Both the position numbers and the translations under genes were made by a program. A stretch of 64,000 bases of DNA, from positions 62,001 through 126,000 of the forward strand of contig JAANDG010000037.1 of the NCBI GenBank assembly GCA_036852015.1, in the 5' to 3' direction. Positions 22,431 to 34,200 of the stretch are shown piece by piece. This DNA is from Pelodera strongyloides (taxonomy: Eukaryota; Nematoda; Chromadorea; Rhabditida; Rhabditidae). Positions within the stretch are counted from its first letter, which is position 1, and every line of letters begins with the position of its first letter. A model generated the notes under the pieces. It was not told the DNA's origin and searched no databases. It saw only the letters and a list, made by a program, of their open reading frames with translations.

Positions 22431-23590
22431 CTATTCGGATACATGTGATTTGGTGTCAAGCAGAGTGGAAAACAACGCTACAGACACAGACAACAAACAA
22501 ACTACCGAATCACTAAAGATAATTTTCTGCACGGAAAACGGCAACTAGCATTCGAAAAGGAAAAATGCGTTTGTAGCAAAATTCGAAAGCGATTTCTTAA
22601 CGACCATAAAACTTCCACAACTATGTCATAATGTTAATAGTTATAAAAATATGCGTCATTTGCAATAATTACATGGACAATGTGTCACCATGACAGTGTC
22701 AGAACGAAGGAAAACATGTGTGCGTTGGCTATGCTAATTTCAAGCAAGAATAGCATAGCCAAAAAAATTTACGGTAAACTCTGAGCTCCACTGGACTTAG
22801 GGTCATTCGATGGGGATTGCACAACGTCATGAAACAATTGCAAAATATCCTTATCTATTTGTCAAAGTTCTATGCCAACCGTTGATATCACATCTACTAA
22901 ACCGGTAAGCATTGACTGCTCCTTTTAATTTTATCGTGTGCCTAATCGTAATAAAGCGAAACACCGGCCGGTTTTTGAACGCATCGAGTACACCCGTAAT
23001 TTTATGTATGCCGCTTATGCAAATGAACATAAATTAGAATAAAATATCGAGTTAAATTCGAGCACTTTGCATAATTACGTAAGAATTCCGCTGTCCACGA
23101 TGCGTTTCAAAAACCGGCCGGTATTTCGCTTTAACCCAACTATAAATTATGATTTATAATTATAAAAATGACTATAATCAATATAATTTCAGCCAATAAG
23201 AAATATATAAAATTATTAAAAAGCCCACATCTATTATTTATTGAAGTACTTATTAGAATACTATAATTAATATGATGCGTACTATTGCAAACTTATTAGT
23301 AATTTTAGTAAAACTCATTGTATTAGTGTTTAGTAATTATATTAGTAAATATTAGTAAAGTTATTGTTGTGATTCATTAGGAAGGGGACTTTTTGACGGA
23401 TCAATGCATCATGAAACTCAACCTATATAATAAAGAAAATAGGGTGTATTATTTTTATTAGCAAAAATAATTCTTAGCATTCTAATTTGATAAGAGAAAA
23501 ATATCTCCACGTGAAAAGAAGGCAAAAAAATATGTATTTCCAGTATTCTCTGGTCCAATAATTTGTCGAGCTAATTTGTCGAAAAAATCA
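22431..23590. other. Gene-free stretch upstream of the selenocysteine lyase
   Basis: Presumed promoter side of the minus-strand gene. It contains a 12-bp-stem hairpin (TTGGCTATGCTA / TAGCATAGCCAA, about 22725-22763), a MITE at 22952-23130 and very AT-rich sequence to 23560. No coding exon is seen. Confidence 0.5.
22952..23130. mobile_element. MITE, AAGCGAAATACCGGCCGG family
   Basis: The left end AAAGCGAAACACCGGCCGGT and right end ACCGGCCGGTATTTCGCTTT are inverted repeats. The arms continue through TTTTTGAACGCATCGAG / GATGCGTTTCAAAAA. About 180 bp, non-coding. TTAA is intact on the right and degraded on the left. Confidence 0.8.
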
Positions 23591-23599
23591 CCCGCCGTC

Positions 23600-26500
23600 G
23601 AAACGTTCACGGGGGGAAACGTGGCCCGCGGCCGAGCGGCCTGCGGCCCGCGGCCCGCTGCCTGCGGCCTGTGGCTCGTCGTGCACTGTAGCCTCGCGCG
23701 GTCAGCTCAGCATCGGCAGCGGTTGACTGTCGTACTGTATTTGACGCCAAGTTAACTTGACACACGCAATCTTTTTTCATTTAAAAACTAGTAAATGCTA
23801 TACTTATTATAAAAGAGTAACTGTAGCGTAATTTGCATACCGATGTTCGTTACGGAAATGCAAATTTTCGACAATTGTTCCGCGTTTTCGGGTATAAAAA
23901 GAGTGTCGCAGCTCAATATCGAAGTATGCATATGCAATTGTTTCCTATGAGAATACCAAGTTTACACAGTTTTACTGCATCTTTCCCTTTAAAGGATCGC
24001 AGTCACTACAATTTCGCATTTTTTATTTGCTTTTCATTAAATATTCAAATATGTGAAGAAAACTACGATTCCAGCACCAAAGTACGGCAAAATGAACTCA
24101 GGGAGAGGAATCCCTGTGTATGAGTTTTACTAGTATACCGTAGTTTATAATTGCCCGTATAGAGTTTCATAATAAATACCCTGCAGTGATAAACCACGCG
24201 CCAGGTGTAACACTGCAGGCTGTTCACTCTCCAAGTACCCCGGCGACGGTCATTTACCAAAACCCATTTTCATTGATTTCTCTCCCTGAGTTCGCTTTTA
24301 TGTGGCCTGCATATTGTTTTATAAATCTTCTTGCATCTAATGAAAATCTAATAAAAAAAGTTGAATTTGAAGTGACTGCCTTCCTTTAAAGCAAACTAAA
24401 CCCACTTTCTTCATTATTGCACTAGTGGGGTGGTCGTGTTCACTTCCATTTAACATTATTACCCCAAATCCAAATGCTAATGGGATAGCACTATAGCACT
24501 AACCCAGTTTTTCTTTACATATGGTGAAATAGGCTCTAGCTCTCTACTTGGCCTATTTTTATTATAAAACTTATCTATAATCTAAATCAAGAAGCATTCC
24601 GGAGGACCAAACAATATGAAGACAAGTCGAAGTCCAACTATCGATTTGAAGGACAAAGGAAACACAACATATGTTTAAAGAACACATTTACTAAAAAGCG
24701 TGCAAAGCAACTAGTGTGCAGAGTCGTTCGTAAACAAAATATAGTGAAACACCAAACTAATAAGCAGGAGGAGAGAAAAGAGAAACAGTCAATAACTTAC
24801 TCTATTGATAACATACACAATACATTTTCAACACTTAACTAACAAATCCGGCTAAGCTAAGTAAAAGTTATCTAATCTTATAAAAAGATAAAGTGTAGTA
24901 AAAGTGTGTATCTCCATTCTCTCTCTCGTTTAAAACAATACCAGTTGCTTCCGCCCTCTCTTGCCAGCTGTCGCTGCAAGAGAGTTCGTCTGCAAACATT
25001 TGCAAAATAAACAAATGCTTACACGAAAACACTAAACATCTAACGGAATAAAAGATATAATTACATTATAATTACATGGAATAAAAGATATAATTACATT
25101 ATAATTACATTACAGTTTGCAAAATAAACAAATGCTTACACGAAAACACTAAACATCTAACGGAATAAAAGATATAATTACATTATAATTACATGGAATA
25201 AAAGATATAATTACATTATAATTACATTACAATGGTATTGGTGTAGTGACGTTAATTTTTCGTTTTATTTGGCTGCCCTGCTTGGGATTATTATCGTGAG
25301 GAATGAGGAATTTCGGTAGCCATGTTAATTGAACATGACAGGAGTATTATTCTTCAGAATGGGGTAAAGTGTTAGGGTAGTAAGGTTAAGAATGTTAAGA
25401 TTACCCAGTGATGGCGCATACGCGGCGAAGTGCGCGGCAACCATGTGGATCCTTTTGTGGTGCGCGGCAATGGCGTGAAGCTTCACGTTGCTAGGAATAG
25501 TCGTTGACAACCCTGAACCCTTGGTGTCTCTTCTCTTGGAGGAGACGGTCCTCAACCTTTGTGGTTACCAAGGGAAAATGTAGGGGCAAACAAAGGACGT
25601 AACGTTAAAGTTTAAATTCAGGTTTGCAAAAAGTTGTATACGGCACAATTCTTTCGACTGTTAGTGTGCGCGGCACACAAAAGCGGCAAACGATTCGATG
25701 GGTGCGCACCACAAAACGTAGAAAAATAAGTCGTGCATTTGTGCATTATAAACTACGTTCTGTGGTGCGCAGCGCCAGCGCATCCAGTTAGGCTAATTGG
25801 CGTGCATTCGAGCCTGCCGCGGGAGTTGGCACCCAGCAGCACTGTTTGTTGTCTGTGAGGATATGTAGCCGAGCCGGCTCTGGGTTCGCGCGCAGTCGGC
25901 CGCACTGCACAGCAACCGCGTGCCAATTGCAACACAATCAATCCGCGAAAGAGGTTGGGTATGCGGTGCGCTGCGCGGTTGCGGAAAAGAGGAGAATGAT
26001 GTTTTCCCGGTTTATGAAAACGGCGAACTCTCAAGACTATTCTGTGGTTTTGTTACATAAGAGAAGAGAGAATGCAAATGTAGGGACATATTTGCAAAAA
26101 CATCGTACGGTCGCGAACTAACTTTTCTCAGGCTCAGGGTTTCTTTAACGGTATGAGTAAGAGCGCAGGCGTAGCCGAAGGGATATTTTATTTTATTCAA
26201 TCTTCCTGAACCCCATTTCCTGCAGTTTTGAAGATTTATTACCCAAAGTGCCACATTGCATTAAAAAAAACTAGAGATTATGTCATTTTTGTATGCATTG
26301 ACTTCAACAGGCTGCGCGCAAAATTAAGCCTGACTTTTTTACATGGCCGAGAACAGCTGAACAGCTGAACAAAATAAAAGCAAACTTCACGCAAGTATTT
26401 TGCTGCACTTGATAGTTAACATACAGACCAAACACATCGAGCATCGAGCCAAACACATTAGTCTAACGGAGATCCAGGCTCATATTATACGTTTCCCCGA

Positions 26501-27075
26501 TTATAAATGACTTCGTAGATGTGTGAATGTTTTAAATAGGGCAACAATCGGCCGAAGGCCGATTCCTCCAGTCGGAGACGAGCCCGTAGGGCTCTTCGAA
26601 CGGCTGGTACAAGAATATAAGAATACCAGTCGGCTGACACCGCTTGAGGCGACTTACATGGAAATATGATTGGTTTGGCATGAGCATACTTTTACAAAGT
26701 TTCAAACGTATCATAACAAATTCTCATAGTAAACAAGTGCATATGCATACTTCGATATTGAGCTGCGACACTCTTTTTATACCCGAACACGCGGAACAAT
26801 TGTCGAAAATTTGCATTTCCGCAACGAACATCGGTATGCAAATTACGCTACAGTTACTCTTTTATATAATAAGTATAGCATTTACTAGTTTTCAAATGAA
26901 AAAAGATTGCGTGTGTCAAGTTAACTTGACGTCAAATACAGTACGACAGTCAACCGCTGCCGATGCTGACCGCGCGAGGCTACAGTGCACGACGAGCCAC
27001 AGGCCGCAGGCCGCGGGCCGCAGGCCGCAGGCCGCAGGCCGCTCGGCCGCGGGCCACGTTTCGAACCCTCCCGTT
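23600..27075. mobile_element. 3.5-kb non-coding element with about 365-bp terminal inverted repeats
   Basis: 23600-23965 and 26715-27075 are inverted copies. Both hold a GC-rich outer part (tandem GCGGCCTGCGGCC / GGCCGCAGGCCGC), GCACGACGAGCCACAG or its inverse, GTTAACTTGACACACGCAATC or its inverse, and an inner TATAAAAAGAGTGTCGCAGC segment. The interior includes a 117-bp tandem duplication at 25001 and GC-rich sequence at 25400-25930 with GTGCGCGGCAA phrases. No open frame resembles a transposase, so I infer a non-autonomous DNA element. Exact ends and target duplication are not clear; internal nested insertions are possible. Confidence 0.7.
25001..25234. repeat. 117-bp tandem duplication (two copies)
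   Basis: TGCAAAATAAACAAATGCTT begins at 25001 and again at 25118, with essentially identical downstream sequence. Within each copy GGAATAAAAGATATAATTAC occurs twice about 38 bp apart, so the structure is a repeat of a repeat. Confidence 0.85.
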
Positions 27076-27079
27076 CACG

Positions 27080-28270
27080 GGCAATTGACGAAAAGCAAGC
27101 GTGCGTTTTAGGGGAAAGGCGGCACATTTTGTGTGCGTTCGTTTTTCGAACGTCTTTTTTTTCATCTCTTTCGATTGTTTGTACATTTGTTTTGGTTGTT
27201 TTCCGGTTCTTTCTAATCATTTTTAATTCATATTAATTGTGCTTCTCGCTGCCCCTTTGATGAACCTTTGTTATTGGTTAATTCAACGGTGACGGAGAGC
27301 GTTTTCGGTGTTGAAAAGTGTTGAAATTTAGTCACATGTTCTTGCCCCCATTTCCATCCATTTGAGCGCGATTGTCAATGAGTTCCACTAAAGACCTCAA
27401 ATTCTAATGCTAATTGTTCTTAGCGTTATCGTTCTCGTTGCCTAGTCTAAGTAGTTGTGCAGATTAGCTGTAGACGAAGTGTTGAAAACTATAGTGTAAG
27501 CGAATTTTTGTAAATATCCACATTTGTCATGAGAGATGTATAGGTATAGCTTTGGTGTGGTTGGTTTTCTTTATTCTAGACCCTTTTGCATCTAATTTGC
27601 TAATTGTTAACCATCAACTCCGGACTTGACTCTTCTTTTTTGTCGTTTGTTCTGTTAATTGTTCCTTTGCGTGGTGACAGCTAGCTTCCCACTTCCCACA
27701 GGTCACACAGTGCACGTTCACAAATCTATTGTCTTGGCAGTACGCGACCGCGTTCTTTTCTTTACACACGTTCATAGTCATACCCATTGTTCCGTAGAAA
27801 GTGTTTCACTATTTTTCTTCACATCACTATTACTATTCACTTTTTACTCACTTCTCCATATATTATTGTCGTCTTGACAACCAATCATTTAATCTTCTAA
27901 TTTGGAAGCTATGTTTTTTTTTTACCTTAGGCTGCATTTACTGATTTACTATGTATGTTTATATTTCTTGTATTTTTACTTACGCCATATCATATTAATC
28001 CAACTGGTTGCTATGCACACGGAAACAGTGCTCTGTTTTTGTTTTTGGACGTGTATGTCATTCATAATTATGTATATGTCATTATATTATTGTCTATAAT
28101 CACTGTTGGTTGTTTCAATCTGTATAATTGCTTCTTCCTTCTTCCACAATAGTCCTTCTCTGCATATGTTTTCCTTTTCCATCAAGTTTTATTTTATTGG
28201 TACAGAACCCATTCGCAATACGTTCTTGTTACTTACTGCCAGTTGTTTATTTAATTTTTGAAACTTATTT
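27080..28270. other. Gene-free stretch upstream of PAIP1
   Basis: AT/T-rich sequence without a supported exon, containing the promoter and probably a 5' UTR intron of the PAIP1 gene (a TTTTTAG acceptor abuts its ATG). Confidence 0.45.
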
Positions 28271-28274
28271 TTAG

Positions 28275-31200
28275 ATGAGCAATTGGTCCAATAATTCACA
28301 GCCGCCACGCTTCGATCAAGGGTCTTCTGGTCAATATGGTGTCGGTGGTGGAGATGGTTAGTTAACTATTCTCAACGTCCTTTTTATATTTAACTCCGTT
28401 GTTTATTGTTTTATGTTTATTATTAATTGTCATTTAGTATATTATTAATTAGTCTTTAATAATAATAAATCTTCTACGCCTCAAGAGCGTGCACCTTTAT
28501 TCAAGGGAGTTCAAGTTCAAAGTACAATTTCAAGGTTTTGCTTATGACATGTTCCGCAGCGAGAGATGTGTTTGCTTTTCTATCTTCATATTGACCTGGA
28601 ACTGATAACCTCATAGTCTCGATCGTATTCAACTGGTTTCTTTACTATTCCTGCGCCTTGTTAGTTATGGTTACGATCAGTCTGATTAAGTCTTTATGGC
28701 TAATGGCTATGTTTCTATAAATAGGGTCTTTCCATTTACACTACCAGTCTTTATCTTGTTCCACTTTCTTTTTTTTGTAGCATGGGCTTACCGCGATTCG
28801 GCAGCTCACACACGTGCTGACCCAACAAATTACCAAGAAAATTCCTCTGGTCTACCGCCTTCGTATGCAGCAGCAACATACGCGCAGCAGTATCAACAAC
28901 ATCAACAAAGGCAGCAGCAGCAGCAGTTGCTGCAACAACAACAACAGCAGTATCAGCAATTCGCAGCAGCTCAGCAGCAGGGATATGCAAATCAGAATCA
29001 GAGGGATGACATTTGGAAGCAACAATCTGGCGGTACGCATAGTTGCATGCCAGCTGACTCGGCTTCAATTACGCACTCTTTATGTTGTGGTGGTGGGTGG
29101 TGGTCATAATTAACCTATCCTCATGTTACTCCGTCCATCGTCGTCGTTTCTATCTAATAACTCAGTGTCTGTAATCTTTTTTGTACATTTATGTCTATCA
29201 GAAATCAGATCAAATGCCTTTGTAAGCATTATTTTGGATATTCCCTGTTTGTTAATTCATTTATGTCCGTTTCCCCCATCTTACCGACCCGTTGTCTGCT
29301 TGTGTTATTTTTCTTGCTAACTTTGTTGTCAGTGCTTGTGTCTGTGGTTGTATGTTATCAGTATAGTTGACTGTTGTTTATTTGGTGAAGTGCCCCTCTC
29401 CTTCGGTTTTTGTCATATTTATTTTCAAATTTTAGGCTATACGTCGCAGCTCTATGACGCACATCAGCAACAGCAGAATATGTCAATGCCACAGTACCAG
29501 CACACGTTCCAGGTCGGTTTTTGTTTTGTTTATGGGATTTTAAGGGCGGACAATTTTATATTTACGCGACGGCGTATGAATTCAGTGCCGGAAACATAAT
29601 GCATCAAAAAAATTTGAATGGTCTTTGGAGGTGATATGTGCCATTTGCCGTTGCGGAGGTGGTTCATGATTGATTTTACTACCATCCTTATGCCCAGGTT
29701 CAGGTTTGACTGCGTAGGTATGAGATGAACCCGCAGAAATTAGCAACTGTGCCAACCATAATTTATTGCAGAAAAATGTATAAGGAGTTGAGTAGTTTAC
29801 TACTGGTTGCTTTTTTTTAATAACCTTGTTTTGATAAATAAATGCCCATTTTAGTTAAATGTCAACGCAGCTTCTTTTGTGCCCCAAACTGTCCAACATC
29901 AACCACAACAACAACAGCAGCAGAACAATATGGTGAGAGTTTACAAGAAAAATAATTTATCTCTTTTTATTATTACGTTTCAGGTATCATAATAGTTATA
30001 GATATTTTTCTGCGTTTGATCTGACGTAGTTCACTCGGGCACCTGCAAATCGACGCTTCTGTTGTAAGTCTGTTTTATATTCTGCCAGTTCACCGAAATT
30101 ACCTCGATTCTTAAATTCACTATCCGCGTACGCTTTTAGCTTGTAGTTGGAAATTGCTATTACAGCTGAAGCCACGGCAAAGATTAATTTATCAGCATTA
30201 TTGTGCTTATTCGGTGGGTCTTTGATTAGCCTCTATGACTATGAACTAGTTCCTTGTATGTAAATTTGCAAGTTTCTGCTTTTTATGATTAGGGATATGA
30301 GATGCATCTGCTTTGTTTCTCTTTTGAATAATATCATGACCGGCTGCGCTCTGATTTGATTTTACGACTAGACACATGCACCTGCATGCCTGTTATGTCA
30401 TGCGACAGTCTAGGCAGATTGATGATTTGACTATCAGATAAATGTACTCTTGTTTGTGATTAGCATAAATCACTTGCCATTTATGCTTGCGCTGCTCTTT
30501 TGCCATATACGTGTAAAAGCTGAATGGACTAATTGTTTTGTCTCCAAGCTTTTGTTCCTTTCAGCTGACTGCGACCTAGGACCTCTTCGTATCCCATCTC
30601 CCCTCCTCTCTCTCCCTCTGCCACCTCATATCTTGCCCACTATCTCTTCCTCCCCTCCAGTGTACCCTTTCACGCCCCTCTTTGCACCATTTCATTGATC
30701 GCCCTCATTCTTGGTATCCTGAGCTATATGGGCACCGTCCTAATGTCTAACGGAGAGCTTAGCTCCACTGAGAAACCTCCCGAGCGTTTTAAATGTTTTA
30801 GAACGTTAATTGGTCTAAATTCAAACTTTATATATATGTAATGTACGTATGTGATGTACCATTGATAGGTTTATAACAGAAAACTAAGACCCAATAATTT
30901 ATGGTTGTCGGTTGTCCCCCTTGGTCACATTTTGGGTGAGGTATTGGATTGCATCATCTGTTCATTTTTGTTTCACCGCGTGCCGAACCTTATCGAGAAT
31001 CCCCGGAGGTAACGTACCCGTTCGGGGTTTGTCGTTCCGCCCGTCCCATTGGCAAGAGGTACGTAATCTAGGTCCAAACCTCCAAGGTCCTTTCGTTCAC
31101 CCTGTCAGTCATGTCCATTCAGTTATTGTTTGATTTGAACTAGAAAACTTGAACTCAGTAAATTCAACCCGGACTGCGCACAAATTTCAACTTAGAAACA

Positions 31201-34200
31201 TTGTGTTTTGTTATTATTTATGTGTTTCCCATTGATTTCTACCCATTCGCTTAGGTCATAGATGCCTCCCCTTCACTTCCTCTTTTTATCTTTTGTTTTT
31301 GTTTTTACGACATTCTTCCGCGTCGCTAATTCCTGATTCGTAATGTATAGATAGGCTTTTAGACTAAGGCTCGAGCTGATAACCTCGGACTGGTCACTGG
31401 GCGTTCATTCATTGATCGAAACATAAACCTTCGCCAGGGTATTGAAATCTACACCCGTCTATCGATAGCTTATACTTCTTTTCACTTTGTTTCTATATAT
31501 ATTATCTCTAAACGCAATGATTGTAACGAGAACGCGGAACCGTAAGGAAGACCCTATGAGGAGTATCTTTCCTCATTTATTCCAGGTTTGTCTTTCTTTT
31601 TCTCTTTTGAGATTTTTGTATTTTTTTGAAGGTAATGTTCGCCGAGTATGTGTGGGATGATGGTACTACAGAGGTAATGTTCCTTGCTTGCTTCTCCGAT
31701 TCCCAGTTCCCATTGTGCTCTGAATTTGGCAACCACAGCGTCTGTCTTCTGCTCCATATTCGCCACGTCCTGACGTCCAAGGTCCTCGCTGATTCCAAAC
31801 CCAGATTATAGCGCCACAATCCCTGTCCAAACCTGATGTTCATGTGCTTTATGTGTCACTGCTCAAGTACCTCGCCCCATTTCTAATTCTTGATTTTTTT
31901 TCCAGTTCGATATCTATGGTCCGGCGTATGCAAGTGCCCCGATGTACGGAATGAGTAATTACGTCGAGCCAAGTTTTTGTCAGAATCATGTGAGTTTTTC
32001 TATTGAACTTTTTGGAAGGGCGTATGGTTCTAGTATTATGGGTTTTGGCTTGAGCATCGAGCATTTCTCGTGCTTTAGCATTCTCATTGACCGAACCATT
32101 TACTCGCGTTGGCCCATGTGGCCATTTGACCACCTTTTTGTTATATCCTCTGTTTATCTATCTCATTGAATAAATATGGACTCCAATACCATTTTAAAGT
32201 CCAAGTCTCCAAGTGACTCGAAAAAAATCAAATAGTAAAAAGGTGGTGTCGAAAAGTGAGTCCGAAGGTTACGCTTTGACCAAAACTTGTCCCTTCATAG
32301 TCTTGACCTCTCTCTGTAACGTTACTAAATTTCTCGACTCTCGACGTTTCCTCTAGTCGTCTCTCTTGCACCTTCCTCTTCCCGTCTCGCACTCTCGGCT
32401 CTCTGCTCTCTCTATGTTGATCGCATTTCGTGTGTTTGTGTACCCGTACATACTCTGCGATGCGAGAGTCGGCCCCGGTCGTCGGTCACTAAACTGACTT
32501 CCTTTCTTTCCTTTACTTACCTGGTGAACCACTCGCGCATTCTGTATTTTCTGTTGTCTTTTGACTTTATATGGTTTCCTTACTCTTTTGTCTAGTCTAA
32601 ACTAATCATAATTTGTGACTGGTTCACTCGGTCAATCTTCCAATTACGTACTTAATTATTATTAAAAATTATGTTCTACATTTATAACTAACATTCACAG
32701 TTTAATCGAGATATTTTGGTTGCGCCGGTTGCGCGAAATTAAATAAAACAAAAACAGTACAATGAAGCTAGACAGTTAATCGAATTGATTTTTCTACCAA
32801 CAAACATAATTAATTAATTGAATATGCGCTATTTTCTCAAAACCTACCCACCGGATCCGGATTTCCGGATGTGTTTGATCAGCTTGCATAATTTAGAATT
32901 ATTTGTTTTCAGTCAATATATTCCTAATTAGCGTAAGCAATTTCCGCATCGTTGTCTGCTCTGCCCTCCCATCCGGAACCTTGTTCCTTGTTCTCTACTC
33001 AGTTTTTTTTTTTCGTTTAGTAAGAGTAACTCCCACTTAGATTGTCTCTAACTTTTCATGTTTAATGGGCTGACTTATGAATAGGCTCGGTTTTCCTCTG
33101 CCGCTCTTGCTTGGTATAGACCGACAAAGGATTTTCGACTCGTTATTCACATGTAATTGTATTACACCATACATAATGCCCATCGAGTGAAAAAAAAAAC
33201 GTTTTGATTAAAAAAATATCATGAATCTGTCTCTGTTTAATACTGGTCAGGAACTAACTATTCTGCTTTCTCTGTATTAAATAGCACTGTCCCACATACA
33301 CACGCGTGTTCTCTCTTTCTCACTTTCTCTCCACTCTTTAATCGATGAATCTACTCTCGGCTGTTTTTAACCGTGACAATTTGACCTATATTACTATTGC
33401 TTTCAAGAGAGAATTCCTATATCCTATGGAAGATAGGGTGAAACAAAAAGCACTACTATGTGTATTTTTATTATTTAGTTTGCAGTGCATTGATCACCTG
33501 CGCTTCTGACTCTGACTCTATTTCCACGTTTTGTCACTATGTCACTTGAATAATTTTAAGCAAATTTATTACGAAGAATGACAATTATGAAAAATTGAAA
33601 ATAATATAATATTATTTTTCAGGTGAAGGCCAATCATCCCACAATGACACAGTTTTACGGTGATTCGATGCCAGATGAGTTTGCTTACGACCAGATGTAT
33701 AGGTGAGTAGTTTTGGTTTTCATTTTTTTTTATTGGTGCTGGTTTTCTTGGCAAGTTCGATTCGTTTAATTGCTCCGCGAATCTGTAGCTTAGCTGTACG
33801 AGCTTTGCAGTTGCACCCTGTATCCTTCCATATTTGTGTGTGTGTCTGGGAGGAGTGAAATTGTCCCAACACGATTAAAATATATCGCATTCCATCCTTG
33901 TAATTTGTATTTTCAACTTTACTTTTCCAGTCTTCCCGTGCAACAGTATGTCCCTTCACAGGAATTGCAGAAGAAGATTACGAGTTGTGGTCAAGCTCCA
34001 CTGCTTACGGAGGTTAGATATAGATATATACCAATACCAGCTTACCTCACAATTAGCTTGTTACGATTGGTATAAGTGTGCATCGCATATAATGTATAGA
34101 TCATGCATTGCCACACGTTGCTCGTTGTTATTTAACAAATAACTAACTATGGCTGGCAAGGAACGTGTTTTTGAAGAATGTTGTTTCTGTATCTTTTCCG

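Noticed and set aside
25753..26121. 91-93 codon frames in the GC-rich interior of the 3.5-kb element as a possible transposase
   Set aside because: Overlapping frames exist on both strands, with no DDE, zinc-finger or helix-turn-helix pattern and no splice context; composition explains the openness.
26921..27236. Pro/Arg/Gly-rich open frames at the right arm of the 3.5-kb element
   Set aside because: They arise from the tandem GGCCGCAGGCC sequence, appear in several frames and have no family resemblance.
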